The notes beneath the pieces were generated by a model. The model worked only from the letters and a program-made list of their open reading frames with translations. It searched no databases and was not told the origin of the DNA. From an uncultured beta proteobacterium (GTDB lineage: Bacteria > Pseudomonadota > Gammaproteobacteria > Burkholderiales > SG8-41), in contig CAISJL010000019.1 in NCBI GenBank assembly GCA_903885665.1, positions 1 through 43,096 on the forward strand: DNA of 43,096 bases, written 5' to 3'. The position numbers were made by a program, and so were the translations under genes. Positions within the stretch are counted from its first letter, which is position 1. Each line of letters starts with the position of its first letter. This document shows, one piece after another, positions 34,181-42,743 of the stretch.

Positions 34181-35560
34181 TTGAAATTTGAATTAAGTCA
34201 AGAGAATCTTGCGTGGGATCGTATAAGCCAGCGGTTAATTGCCCATACACATCGTGTTAGTTATGAGTCCTTATCTGATGAGGTGGTGTATCAAACAAAA
34301 CGTCGATTGATTGATACGTTTGCCAGTGCACTGGGCGCCTGGGAAGAGCCGGTAAGCCAGATGGCTTGCAAAATTGCTTCGCGCTCTCGCTCTGACCAGA
34401 TGGCACGTGTTTGGGGTACGCATACGATGACTACTCCAGAGTTAGCGGCATTTGCGAACGGAGTCATGACACGTTCATTAGATGTGAGTGATACCTACTT
34501 GGGTAAAAGTCGCGGCCACCCGAGTGATATGACATCGGGTTTAATTGCGGTTGCGGAGAGTATAGGCGCTGATGGAAAGTTATTAATTGCCGCTACCTCT
34601 ATTGCATACGATGTATATTGTAGTTTTTGTGATGTGATGGATGTGAATGCAAAGGGCTGGGATCAACCGGTTTATAGCGTGATTGGTTGTGTATTAGGTA
34701 TCGCTAAACTCATGCAGCTTACACCCGATCAAACAGGACATGCATTGTCCTTAGCATTGACCTCTAACATGGCATTAGCACAAGCTCGTCGTGGACATTT
34801 ATCGAGTTGGAAAGGGTGCGCTGGAGCTAATGCTTCACGTAACGCTGTATTTGCGGCACAATTGGCGCAAGATGGGTTTACTGGGCCGACCGCAGTGTTT
34901 GAAGGCGTTGGCGGCTTATGGCAGGCAATTGGTGAATTTGACTGGGTATTACCTGAAAGTCCAATGATTGTAAAAACGCATACGAAAAGCTTACCTGTTT
35001 GTTATCACGGTCAGTCTGCGGTATTAGCAGCCTTTGAGTTACGCGATCGTTTTCAGTGCAGTGATATCTCCGCCATACATGTAGAGGGCTATAAGACTGC
35101 AGTATTGATGATGGGCAGTGACGCTTCACGATGGACGCCGACTACACGCGAAACTGCAGACCATAGCTTACCTTATTGTGTTGCTATTGCATTACTGGAT
35201 GGTGAGGTTACCGGTCATTCTTTTTCTAATGATCGACTTGTTGATCCTGCTGTGATCAGCTTAATGAAAAAAGTAACTGTTACTGAAGATGTAGATTTAT
35301 CAAATTGGTATCCAGATGGCGCTCCAGGAAGGGTTAGCATTACATTGCACAATGGGGAGGTTCTGACTTCTGAAATTCGCTATCCTAAAGGGCATGAGAA
35401 AAGTCCGATGTCAGATGTAGAGATTGAAGCTAAATTTATAGGAATGGCTAGCCATACCTTGGGTCGCCAGCAAACTGTGCAGGCATTGTCTCAGTTATGG
35501 AAAATTGAGCAGGTGAGCAATGTGGCCAGTATTATTGATCTATTTAAACCCCATGAGTAG
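34181..35560 (+). CDS. MmgE/PrpD family protein, second copy
   Basis: A 459-residue member of the MmgE/PrpD family, clearly a distant relative of the copy at 7061-8455. I place the start at the TTG 34181 (MKFELSQENL) because GGAG is seven bases upstream; the in-frame GTG at 34160 has no site. Blocks are TKRRLIDTFASALGAWEEPV, ALDVS-like MTRSLDVSDTYLGKSRGHPS, DMTSGLIAVAESIGADGKLL, LSLALTSNMALAQARRGHLS and SLPVCYHGQSAVLAAFELRD. The family dehydrates, isomerises or decarboxylates small di- and tricarboxylates. The gene is alone on its strand, facing the MBL-fold gene, so the pathway is not visible. A 205-base gap lies upstream. Confidence 0.85.
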   Translation: MKFELSQENLAWDRISQRLIAHTHRVSYESLSDEVVYQTKRRLIDTFASALGAWEEPVSQMACKIASRSRSDQMARVWGTHTMTTPELAAFANGVMTRSLDVSDTYLGKSRGHPSDMTSGLIAVAESIGADGKLLIAATSIAYDVYCSFCDVMDVNAKGWDQPVYSVIGCVLGIAKLMQLTPDQTGHALSLALTSNMALAQARRGHLSSWKGCAGANASRNAVFAAQLAQDGFTGPTAVFEGVGGLWQAIGEFDWVLPESPMIVKTHTKSLPVCYHGQSAVLAAFELRDRFQCSDISAIHVEGYKTAVLMMGSDASRWTPTTRETADHSLPYCVAIALLDGEVTGHSFSNDRLVDPAVISLMKKVTVTEDVDLSNWYPDGAPGRVSITLHNGEVLTSEIRYPKGHEKSPMSDVEIEAKFIGMASHTLGRQQTVQALSQLWKIEQVSNVASIIDLFKPHE

Positions 35561-35664
35561 CGGCATTCTGCCTCTCATGCCATCATGGATATTTTAGGCT
35601 TTAAGTACTATTATTTTTTCTGCGGTGTTTCTATTTATTTTGATTGATTAATTTTTTAATACTT

Positions 35665-36462
35665 TTAGTTTTTTGGCATCACGTCTAGCCTTGCTACGAT
35701 ACCTTGTAGCGCTTGAGATGGTGCCGGATAGCGTGCTAAGACTAGTGGATCATGCCCAGGAATTATGTGTTGTGGTGAATCTGCTAGTCGGCGCAATTTG
35801 TCATAACCTTCAATCATGTCGCCTAAATGAAAAGTAATTGGGAAACATTTCTCAGTTTCCATGTGTTCATAATAATGTGTGGCATCGGAGGCTAATACAA
35901 CCCAGCCACGGGCTGTCATCACGCGCACGCTTTGCAGGCCTGCAGTATGACCGCCAATATGATGTACGCTGATTCCAGGAGCAAGCTCAGCATCACCCTT
36001 ATAAAAATTCACACGATTCTTGTAAGTGAGTCGCACCATCCCGACAACGTCTTCAACTTCATAGCTGTTATTGAAGTGGCTGTGACGCATATGACGACCG
36101 GTGGCATAAGCCATTTCATTATCTTGAATATGGAATTGCGCATTTGGAAATTCATTAAAAGTGCCTACATGATCGTAATGTAGATGCGTTAGAACAATAT
36201 CTTTAACCATTTCAGATTGAACGTTTAATAAAGCTAAACCCTCACTGGGCGATCTCAAAAAGGTTCGCTTACGACGTGCTGCCATTTCGGCATTAAAACC
36301 AGTATCAATAACAAATAGCCTATCTTTATTTCTGATTAGCCAAACAAAGTAATCCATGGGCATGGGTGCATCATGTGGATCGCCACCGATAAAATGCTCG
36401 GTTCTTTTGGCATCGCGCATGGCATATTTAATAGCAAATACTTCATAAATCGGAATTGACAA
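35665..36462 (-). CDS. MBL-fold hydrolase, N-acyl homoserine lactonase-like
   Basis: A 265-residue metallo-beta-lactamase-fold enzyme. The start is a TTG at 36462 (MSIPIYEVFA), supported by CAGGGG six bases upstream; the first ATG in frame would remove 14 conserved-looking residues. The zinc set is complete: HLHYDH (93-98), HIGGHTAG, ASDATHYY and IIPGHDP. The layout matches AttM/AiiB-like lactonases, which open N-acyl homoserine lactone rings, but many relatives act on other lactones or esters. No signal peptide, so cytoplasmic. It is alone on the minus strand and converges with the second MmgE/PrpD gene. Substrate uncertain. Confidence 0.82.
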   Translation of the reverse strand: MSIPIYEVFAIKYAMRDAKRTEHFIGGDPHDAPMPMDYFVWLIRNKDRLFVIDTGFNAEMAARRKRTFLRSPSEGLALLNVQSEMVKDIVLTHLHYDHVGTFNEFPNAQFHIQDNEMAYATGRHMRHSHFNNSYEVEDVVGMVRLTYKNRVNFYKGDAELAPGISVHHIGGHTAGLQSVRVMTARGWVVLASDATHYYEHMETEKCFPITFHLGDMIEGYDKLRRLADSPQHIIPGHDPLVLARYPAPSQALQGIVARLDVMPKN

Positions 36463-36906
36463 TGGATACCCCTGGAATATAGGTGTGCTTGAGATGGTAA
36501 GGTATGCAAATTTAAGAGCGGATTTTTATTGTAATCTGGTTTCCCGTTATTGAATCGCGGTACCTCACGGAATTCGAAGCAGTCATAGCGAAATCACATT
36601 ACCCATTACCCAAGAGTCATGATCAATTTCTTGCTCGGCTGCTACAATTTTTTCGCAAGATTAAAAATTTGCGTGTAATTAACCCAATTGCTATGCCTGT
36701 GATGAGTGTTGACGTATTTTAATTCAGAGTCGAGTGGGCTGCTGACATGACGGGAGACGCTCTGCTCAGTTTAGGTCATGCAATTGCGTTCAGCGATTCA
36801 AAATACTGTGAATAATGTAACATATCAGCACATATTTAATATGGCATTACACCATTAATTAAATATGTGCTGACTAATCATATTTGATCAACTACTCCAG
36901 ATCTGG
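36463..36906. other. 444-base gene-free region
   Basis: No gene seen between the MBL-fold gene and flgE. The notable part is the 16-base inverted repeat at 36825-36873. The rest is mixed-composition sequence with many short AT-rich words; one palindrome-like segment lies near 36655-36680 (TTCGCAAGATTAAAAATTTGCG). Confidence 0.45.
36825..36873. repeat. 16-bp perfect inverted repeat downstream of flgE
   Basis: TCAGCACATATTTAAT (36825-36840) is the exact reverse complement of 36858-36873, with a 17-base spacer. It begins 33 bases past the flgE stop on the minus strand. No T-run follows on that strand, so it could be a stabilising 3' hairpin or the trace of a mobile element end rather than an intrinsic terminator. 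Confidence 0.6.
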
Positions 36907-38625
36907 TTATGCTTTTTGGATAATTGAATCTTCAATAGTTGAATTGCTCTCGATCGCTTTTGCGTTTGCTTGGAAATTCCTTTGTGCTGCAATCAAGTCG
37001 ATGAGTTCGTGAGTCAGATCAACGTTTGCTTTTTCTTGTGCCCCAGATCGTATTGTGCCAAGGCCAGCATCTCCAGCCTTAGCTATTTGCGCTTCACCAG
37101 TTAAGTCACTGCTTTTGTATGTGCTGTCGCCAACTTGTACCAGGCCATTAACATTTCGAAAGCTGACTAGGTTAATCGTCCCCAGTACGGCTTCAGTGCC
37201 GTTTGAGTAAGACGCATTGATTTCGCCATTATCAGCAATCGATACGCCTGTTAGGTCGCCTTCAGATGAACCATTTTGACGTAATGCATTAACTGCAAAT
37301 GGTGTAGATTTGCAAGTGACGTTAGAGTAATTAATTTTAATATTTAAGGGGCCAGTTTCTAGATCTAAAGTAACTCTCTCAATGCCATCTTTCGGAGTGT
37401 CTAACTTGCCAATGGGAACCTTGGGCGGAATGGTCTTTACATTAAATTCATTAATGATGATCTTATTTTCATTTTGATCCGCCAATATAGGAGAGATTTT
37501 TTCGTTATATGCATCTTGGATGAATAGTTTTTTATTGTTGTCTGTGTACACAATTATTGGCTTTTTATTGCTGTCAAAAATTGGATTACCGTTTTTGTCG
37601 GCGGCAATCTGTTTACCTTTTGGGTCCAGAGTGGGGTTGCCGCTGTTGTCTATAGTTAAATTGCCATCTGGGTCTATTGCAACTTTTGCCCCTTCTTTGT
37701 ACGGAATAGGCTCCCCATTATTAGAGTCAATTTTAATCCCCTCATAGTATAAATTATTGTGTAATGTGAGCGGGGTTCCATTTTTATCTGAAATAATCGG
37801 ATTGCCGTCAGGATCTTTGTCAATCGGATTGCCAAGTCCGTCAACCTTAAATGAGTTCCCATCTTTGCTTTCTTTGATAAAAGCCGGCAGTGCGGAAAAT
37901 TTAATTTCTCCGGATTTAATTTCTGTATTGCCAATGTAGGTGTGGGTGCTCCAGTGATTTGTTGGATCTTGGGCATCTGCAGACTTTGTTTTGGCGTAGT
38001 ATGTTTTTGCTAAAAAAGCGGTTCCATTGGCATCGTATACATTCAAAGAGGTTGAATGGTTATAACTTAGGGGATTTGTCCGGCTAAACGGTACATCAAT
38101 AACGGGTGCGTCGGCAGGAAGGTTAATATCTAAATCAATTGTTGAGGTGGGCTTTGCTTGTCCTATGGTTCTCGGTAATATAGTCATGGGACTAAATTGA
38201 CCTTTCATGCCTTTGAAAGTTACACCTGTACCATTAGTGGTAGGTACCATTAATTGCTGACCTGCAGAGTTGGTCATTTCATTCTTGTCATTGAGTGAGA
38301 AAGAACCATTTCTGGTGTAGAGCAATTGATTGTTGTCGGCTGGTGACTTGAGTGGAAAGAAACCTTGACCAGTGATGGCAAGGTCCAATGAGTTGCCAGA
38401 GGTCTCTATACTACCTTGGGTGAATTCTTGACTGATTTGTTTTAGCTTTGAGCCTTGGCCCACAATATCTGACGATGATTCTGAAATTGAACTGGCGTAG
38501 AAATCACCGAATTCGGCGCGAGAGCGCTTAAATCCATTAGTCGATACGTTTGCAATATTATTGCTAGTGACGGATAGTTGCGAGGTGGCACTATTTAATC
38601 CCGTTAAAGCGCTGTAGTAGGACAT
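36907..38625 (-). CDS. flgE: flagellar hook protein FlgE with repeat insertion
   Basis: A 572-residue hook protein; the usual length is near 400. The ATG at 38625 follows GGAGTAACAC. The N-terminal rod domain is canonical: MSYYSALTGLNSATSQLSVT, then SNNIANVSTNGFKRSRAEFG, and NSLDLAITGQGFFPLKSP. The D2 domain starts NPLSYNHSTSLNVYDANGT (185-203). The C-terminal coiled segment NVDLTHELIDLIAAQRNFQA, then NAKAIESNSTIEDSIIQ, is intact. Between about 262 and 395 lies an inserted block of DxDGNPI-like units. C438 (NVTCKST) is the only cysteine. No flgB-L, fliK or motor genes are in the window, so this is an orphan copy or a split cluster. It has its own sigma-54-like promoter candidate. Confidence 0.9.
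   Translation of the reverse strand: MSYYSALTGLNSATSQLSVTSNNIANVSTNGFKRSRAEFGDFYASSISESSSDIVGQGSKLKQISQEFTQGSIETSGNSLDLAITGQGFFPLKSPADNNQLLYTRNGSFSLNDKNEMTNSAGQQLMVPTTNGTGVTFKGMKGQFSPMTILPRTIGQAKPTSTIDLDINLPADAPVIDVPFSRTNPLSYNHSTSLNVYDANGTAFLAKTYYAKTKSADAQDPTNHWSTHTYIGNTEIKSGEIKFSALPAFIKESKDGNSFKVDGLGNPIDKDPDGNPIISDKNGTPLTLHNNLYYEGIKIDSNNGEPIPYKEGAKVAIDPDGNLTIDNSGNPTLDPKGKQIAADKNGNPIFDSNKKPIIVYTDNNKKLFIQDAYNEKISPILADQNENKIIINEFNVKTIPPKVPIGKLDTPKDGIERVTLDLETGPLNIKINYSNVTCKSTPFAVNALRQNGSSEGDLTGVSIADNGEINASYSNGTEAVLGTINLVSFRNVNGLVQVGDSTYKSSDLTGEAQIAKAGDAGLGTIRSGAQEKANVDLTHELIDLIAAQRNFQANAKAIESNSTIEDSIIQKA
37441..37833 (-). repeat. DxDGNPI-type repeat block inside FlgE
   Basis: Residues 265-395 of FlgE hold degenerate units such as GNPIDKDPDGNPIISDKNG, DPDGNLTIDNSGNPTLDPKG and DKNGNPIFDSNKKPI. 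Asp-Gly-Asn turns recur about every 8-12 residues, as in calcium- or turn-rich surface repeats. The block is not typical of hook proteins. It is probably surface-exposed on the hook. Confidence 0.65.
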
Positions 38626-38705
38626 GTGTTACTCCATGAGCTAGGACATCTTTTTTAATACGATTGATGTATGTATGTAAAAAGTACATTGATGTGACTT
38701 TTATA

Positions 38706-38721
38706 AGCAATTAATATGCCA
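38706..38721 (-). promoter_or_regulatory. sigma-54 promoter candidate for flgE
   Basis: On the minus strand TGGCATATTAATTGCT fits the -24/-12 consensus TGGCACG-N4-TTGCW, with GG and GC at the correct spacing. It lies about 80 bases before the flgE ATG, leaving a leader of about 70 bases. Sigma-54 controls hook genes in several polarly flagellated bacteria. Confidence 0.55.
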
Positions 38722-38855
38722 CCAATTGCAGAGCGTATTTACCCAATTTTCATGCAGTCTGGGGGGTGAAGATGCAATTTATTGCCGTAGCAGCGGCAAA
38801 TGATTGCCGCATAACCGCTTTATGCCGAAATTTATCCACTTGAGGAGTGACAGAA

Positions 38856-39899
38856 TTGTTTGGAATTTCGTTACGATTGTTACATCAGTCCGCTAATCAT
38901 TTCAATGCTCTGGGATTGAGTCGCGCTTGCAGAACCCTGAAATGGGTGGGCGTTATCTGCTTGTTGGCCCTGGTAGTGAACCCTGGCATGCTATTGGCGC
39001 AGGATTTTCCAGCGAAACCAGTCCGTCTGGTGGTTAATTTCCCGGCTGGCGGTCCTTCTGAGGCGATAGCGCGGCCAGTAGCGCAACGGGCTGCAGAAAT
39101 TTGGGGTTATCAGGTATTGGTAGATTTTCGTGGTGGTGCTGCTGGTAATATTGGCGCGGATCACGTGGCGAAGTCAGTACCTGACGGCTATACCCTGCTA
39201 ATGATTAGCGGTTCTTTTCTAACCAATCCAGCATTAACCTCGAATCTACCTTTTGATCCGATCAAAGATTTTTCTCCGATTACCCCTGTGGCTAGTAGCA
39301 GTCTGGTATTGATTGCTAATCCAACCTTACCGGTGCGATCGGTGAAGGAACTCATCCTGTTAGCCAAGAAAAACCCAGGCAAGTTGACTTATGCATCTTC
39401 TGGTAATGGCGGTTCATTACATTTGAGTGCTGAATATTTTAAGATGATGACTCAAATCAATATGTTACATATTCCGTATAAAGGTGCAGGACCGGCGATG
39501 ATTGAGGTCTTAGGTGGACAAGTGGATATGATGTTTATTGCACTACCCCCAACCTTGCCACACATTAAGTCTGGTCGACTGCGGGCTATCGGTTTGGGTG
39601 GTGGACAACGCACAGCGATTTTGCCAGATTTACCAACAATCGCTGAGCAAGGTGTAAAAGGTTATGAGGTGTATTCGCACTTTGGACTGCTTGGTCCTGG
39701 GGGAATGCCGCGAGATTTAGTGACAAGAATTAATGCCACTATAGTGCAGGCGCTGCAAAGCCCAGTGGTTAAAGAGCGATACTTAGCGATTGGTTCGGAG
39801 GCGGCGGCAAGCAGCGCGGATCAATACGCGACCTATATTAAAAATGAAATGGCTAAATGGTTGATGGTGGTTAAGAAGGTTGGAGTCAAGGCTGATTGA
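38856..39899 (+). CDS. Bug/TctC-family periplasmic solute receptor, second copy
   Basis: A 347-residue receptor. I place the start at the TTG 38856 (MFGISLRLLHQ) because GAGGAG lies eight bases upstream; the GTG at 38847 overlaps that site. The long n-region is followed by the hydrophobic stretch WVGVICLLALVVNPGMLLAQ, with cleavage near LLAQ. Family blocks are KPVRLVVNFPAGGPSE, VDFRGGAAGNIGADHVAKSV, LPFDPIKDFSPITPV, LTYASSGNGGSLHLSAEYFK and HIPYKGAGPAMIEVLGGQVD. The binding loop NFPAGGPSE differs from the first copy (VPFAPGGGTD), so another ligand is likely. No TctA or TctB nearby. A small hairpin lies at 38782-38799 upstream. It converges with the MFS gene. Confidence 0.9.
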   Translation: MFGISLRLLHQSANHFNALGLSRACRTLKWVGVICLLALVVNPGMLLAQDFPAKPVRLVVNFPAGGPSEAIARPVAQRAAEIWGYQVLVDFRGGAAGNIGADHVAKSVPDGYTLLMISGSFLTNPALTSNLPFDPIKDFSPITPVASSSLVLIANPTLPVRSVKELILLAKKNPGKLTYASSGNGGSLHLSAEYFKMMTQINMLHIPYKGAGPAMIEVLGGQVDMMFIALPPTLPHIKSGRLRAIGLGGGQRTAILPDLPTIAEQGVKGYEVYSHFGLLGPGGMPRDLVTRINATIVQALQSPVVKERYLAIGSEAAASSADQYATYIKNEMAKWLMVVKKVGVKAD

Positions 39900-39917
39900 T
39901 TCTATGGCAAGAGTTTA

Positions 39918-39940
39918 AAGAGGGATCCTTATCCCTTTCT
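39918..39940. terminator. small bidirectional hairpin
   Basis: AGGGAT (39921-39926), loop CCTT and ATCCCT (39931-39936), extended by A-T pairs on each side. It overlaps the stop of the MFS gene and lies 22 bases after the Bug stop. Short, so modest support for termination of both genes. Confidence 0.45.
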
Positions 39941-41170
39941 GATAGACCGAATCCAAAGCATTGTAGCCAGAGCGGTCATCGCTGCAGTGAATGCAAAATA
40001 AGTGCGTAAGCCAAGCGCTGGTCCAATAAGGCCAGCCCCAAACGGGGCAAGGCCCATGGCAATGAATTGGAATGATGTCGCATAAGAAATAGCGCGAGAA
40101 TCCATACCGCTTGGTGCGCAATTTTTCAGTAAGCGAATGATGCAAGGTAGCATGATCGATGCAGATAAACCAAACGCAGATCTTGCAATCACGAGTTGTA
40201 GCGGAGAGTGTAAAAACAGCAAAGGAATTTGAGTGATCGCTGCGGCTGCGCTTGCAAAAATTAACACTTTGGAGGGGTTTAAGTTATCGATGAATCGCTT
40301 CCAAATAAATAATCCCACCACACTGGATATTGCGAAACTCATGGCTACCATGCCAATCCAAAATGCTACTGCGCCATGTTCATTCTGCGCAGTTCCGAGT
40401 AGCTGCAATACATAAACACTGAGTATCGTCGTATTTCCGGAGCCGAGTGCGGCAAATACAAAGCATAAAAAATAGAGTAATCCTACTCTGGGTATTGCAA
40501 GTAATTCGCGTAAGCTGCTAATCCACAGAGGGCGCCATGGCCCAGGTGCGAGCTGTTTGATTTCCTTAACGAAGGCAATCACTAAACATCCACCGGTGAG
40601 CAATAAAACCCCACTGACCCAAAAAAGCCAGTGGGGTTTATCAACTAAAGCGACTAATGTAGTTGCGACCGCAGGTCCCATAGTTTGACCAATTAAGGTT
40701 GCAGTTTGTAATACTGATAAAGCACTGTTGATACGATTGGGTGGCGTGTTAGCCACAATTAATGCTTGCGCTGACATGGTGGCGCCATTAAATAAGCCGA
40801 CTAGTGAAAATAAAAATGCAAACCACAAGGGCGTTGGTGCCAATGGAATAATAGACATACAGATCCCCATGCCCAGCATCGCTCTCAGAATCATTATTTT
40901 CCTGCCATAATGATCTGCAATACCTCCCCAAATTGGGCCGCAAATAAAGCTGATGATATAGAACATCAACATCATATTGCCTACCCAAGTTTCTAAGTGG
41001 TCAGTAACACCCAAGCTTTTAACCATGTATGGTAGAAATGGGAATGACAGTGCAAAACCCATAGAGGTGAGCAAATTTGCGCACGGCAGTATCTGTAAGT
41101 TGCGTTCCCAGTGCGGGTATTGATCACTATTTACATCTGTGCTTGTGGTATTTTTTTTAGAATTAGGCAT
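39929..41170 (-). CDS. MFS transporter, drug/solute exporter type
   Basis: A 413-residue inner-membrane protein with about twelve helices. I start it at the ATG 41170 (MPNSKKNTTSTD); the frame runs 96 codons further upstream but that part is low-complexity AT-rich sequence. No strong ribosome-binding site is visible. The MFS loop 2-3 signature reads GGIADHYGRKIMILRAMLGM. Other segments are LVGLFNGATMSAQALIVANT, TATLIGQTMGPAVATTLV and ARSAFGLSASIMLPCIIRLL. The charged motif and N-terminal half fit the MdtG/Bmr-like efflux group. It is divergent from the CoA-transferase gene (216-base shared AT-rich gap). The substrate is unknown; export of an acid or CoA-pathway by-product is speculation. Confidence 0.85.
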   Translation of the reverse strand: MPNSKKNTTSTDVNSDQYPHWERNLQILPCANLLTSMGFALSFPFLPYMVKSLGVTDHLETWVGNMMLMFYIISFICGPIWGGIADHYGRKIMILRAMLGMGICMSIIPLAPTPLWFAFLFSLVGLFNGATMSAQALIVANTPPNRINSALSVLQTATLIGQTMGPAVATTLVALVDKPHWLFWVSGVLLLTGGCLVIAFVKEIKQLAPGPWRPLWISSLRELLAIPRVGLLYFLCFVFAALGSGNTTILSVYVLQLLGTAQNEHGAVAFWIGMVAMSFAISSVVGLFIWKRFIDNLNPSKVLIFASAAAAITQIPLLFLHSPLQLVIARSAFGLSASIMLPCIIRLLKNCAPSGMDSRAISYATSFQFIAMGLAPFGAGLIGPALGLRTYFAFTAAMTALATMLWIRSIRKG

Positions 41171-41386
41171 ATCAAAGTGAGTTGAATTGCTATTGTATAG
41201 TCCACTATATTTCAAGAGTGGTGCTGAATATATCGAAGATAAAAATATGCACAATAATGAATTAAAACAATATGAATATGGCATTAAATAAATTAAATGA
41301 ATTAAATAAATACAGCAAATGTACGCTATATTTTTAATTGGTGTGAATTTATTGCAAACTAAATAGTCCAGATAGAGGAAATATTG

Positions 41387-42574
41387 ATGAGACCATTTGA
41401 AGGTATAAAGATTATTGATGTAACTCATGTTCTTGCAGGTCCATTTGCTGCCTATCAATTAGCGCTTCTTGGTGCGGATGTGATTAAGGTTGAAGATCCT
41501 CACGAATGCGATCAGAGTCGAGAAGGTGGTTCGGATCATGATTTAGCTGATATGAAAATGGGCTTGCAATTTATGACTCAAGGCTCTAATAAGCGTTCGA
41601 TCACCTTGAATCTGAAGTCTGAGAAAGGTCGTGAAATACTTAAAGCACTTGTTAAGGATGCAGATATTTTTGTAGAAAATTACCGTTCTGGAGCTTTTGC
41701 TAAATTGGGATTGGGTTACAAGGAGTTGTCAGCTATTAATCCTCGTTTGATTTATTGTTCGATGACTGCTTTTGGTCAAGATGGTCCAAGAGGCAATATG
41801 ACCGCCTATGATCACGCCATTCAATCAACCTCGGGTATGATGTATACCAGCGGCACCCCTGAAGTGAATCCAATTAAAGTTGGATCGCCTGTGATCGATT
41901 ATGCAGTGGGAACTATGAACGCATTTGCATTGTCGGCAGCACTATACCAGCGTGAACGTACTAACAAAGGTCAATATATCGATAGTTCGATGTTGGATGT
42001 GGCTTTAATCTTGATGGGCTCGCACATTACGAATTATATGCGTACTGGTAAAGAACCAAAGCCAAAGGGCAACAGCATGGATCATGCAAGTAGTCAGGCG
42101 TATAAAGCTAAAGACGAATACATCATGATCGCTGCAAGTAACAAGGGTCAGCACGAACGGTTCTTTACTGCAATCGGACGCCCTGATATTGCTAATCAGT
42201 CAAGCTATAAGCAAAGACGTGAGCAATATGCCGAACAAACCGCTATTGTCGCTGAGATTATTGCAACTAAAACTGCGCAGGAGTGGGAGGATTATTTGCA
42301 AAGCCAGCATGTACCCGCAACTCGTACTCGACGTTTATCGGATGCATTAAAAGATCCGCAATTAAACACTAGAAACCTATTGCATACACATGCAAAAGTA
42401 CCAGGTATAGAGGGTCCGGTTACCGTGCCAGTAATGGCGTTTAAATTTGCACATGGCGGTCCACAAGTAACCAGTGCCCCTCCTGGATTTAGCCAGCATA
42501 CTGACGAGGTGTTAAAAGAGTTAGGTTATAGCGCTGACGATATTAAAGATATGCATGCAACAGGTGTTGTTTAA
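41387..42574 (+). CDS. family III CoA-transferase (CaiB/BaiF)
   Basis: A 395-residue enzyme that moves CoA between carboxylic acids through an aspartyl-CoA intermediate. I use the ATG at 41387 (MRPFEGIKIIDV), preceded by AGAGGAA; a TTG is one codon earlier. Blocks are DVTHVLAGPFAAYQLALLGA, DVIKVEDP, SNKRSITLNLKSEKGREILK, DIFVENYRSGAFAKLGLGYK, LIYCSMTAFGQDGPRG and YDHAIQSTSGMM. The candidate catalytic aspartate is in GSPVIDYAVGTMNA, at the expected place. It may activate a carboxylate for the acid catabolism suggested by the MmgE/PrpD and Bug genes, but no partner lies next to it. A terminator follows. Confidence 0.9.
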   Translation: MRPFEGIKIIDVTHVLAGPFAAYQLALLGADVIKVEDPHECDQSREGGSDHDLADMKMGLQFMTQGSNKRSITLNLKSEKGREILKALVKDADIFVENYRSGAFAKLGLGYKELSAINPRLIYCSMTAFGQDGPRGNMTAYDHAIQSTSGMMYTSGTPEVNPIKVGSPVIDYAVGTMNAFALSAALYQRERTNKGQYIDSSMLDVALILMGSHITNYMRTGKEPKPKGNSMDHASSQAYKAKDEYIMIAASNKGQHERFFTAIGRPDIANQSSYKQRREQYAEQTAIVAEIIATKTAQEWEDYLQSQHVPATRTRRLSDALKDPQLNTRNLLHTHAKVPGIEGPVTVPVMAFKFAHGGPQVTSAPPGFSQHTDEVLKELGYSADDIKDMHATGVV

Positions 42575-42642
42575 GTATATTGATTGCAGTAGTTGATATT
42601 GTTAGTAGGGTCAGTTGAGTTGGCTGGATTAGTAGGAAAAAG

Positions 42643-42670
42643 CAGCGCATGAAAATGCGCTGTTTTTTTT
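42643..42670 (+). terminator. intrinsic terminator after the CoA-transferase
   Basis: CAGCGCAT (42643-42650), GAAA loop, ATGCGCTG (42655-42662), then eight T (42663-42670). Good stem and U-tract. Confidence 0.88.
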
Positions 42671-42743
42671 AAATGTATTAAAATTTATAGATATTAATAA
42701 CCAAATAACCAATTGATTAAAAATATCAGTTTTAATTTTTAAA

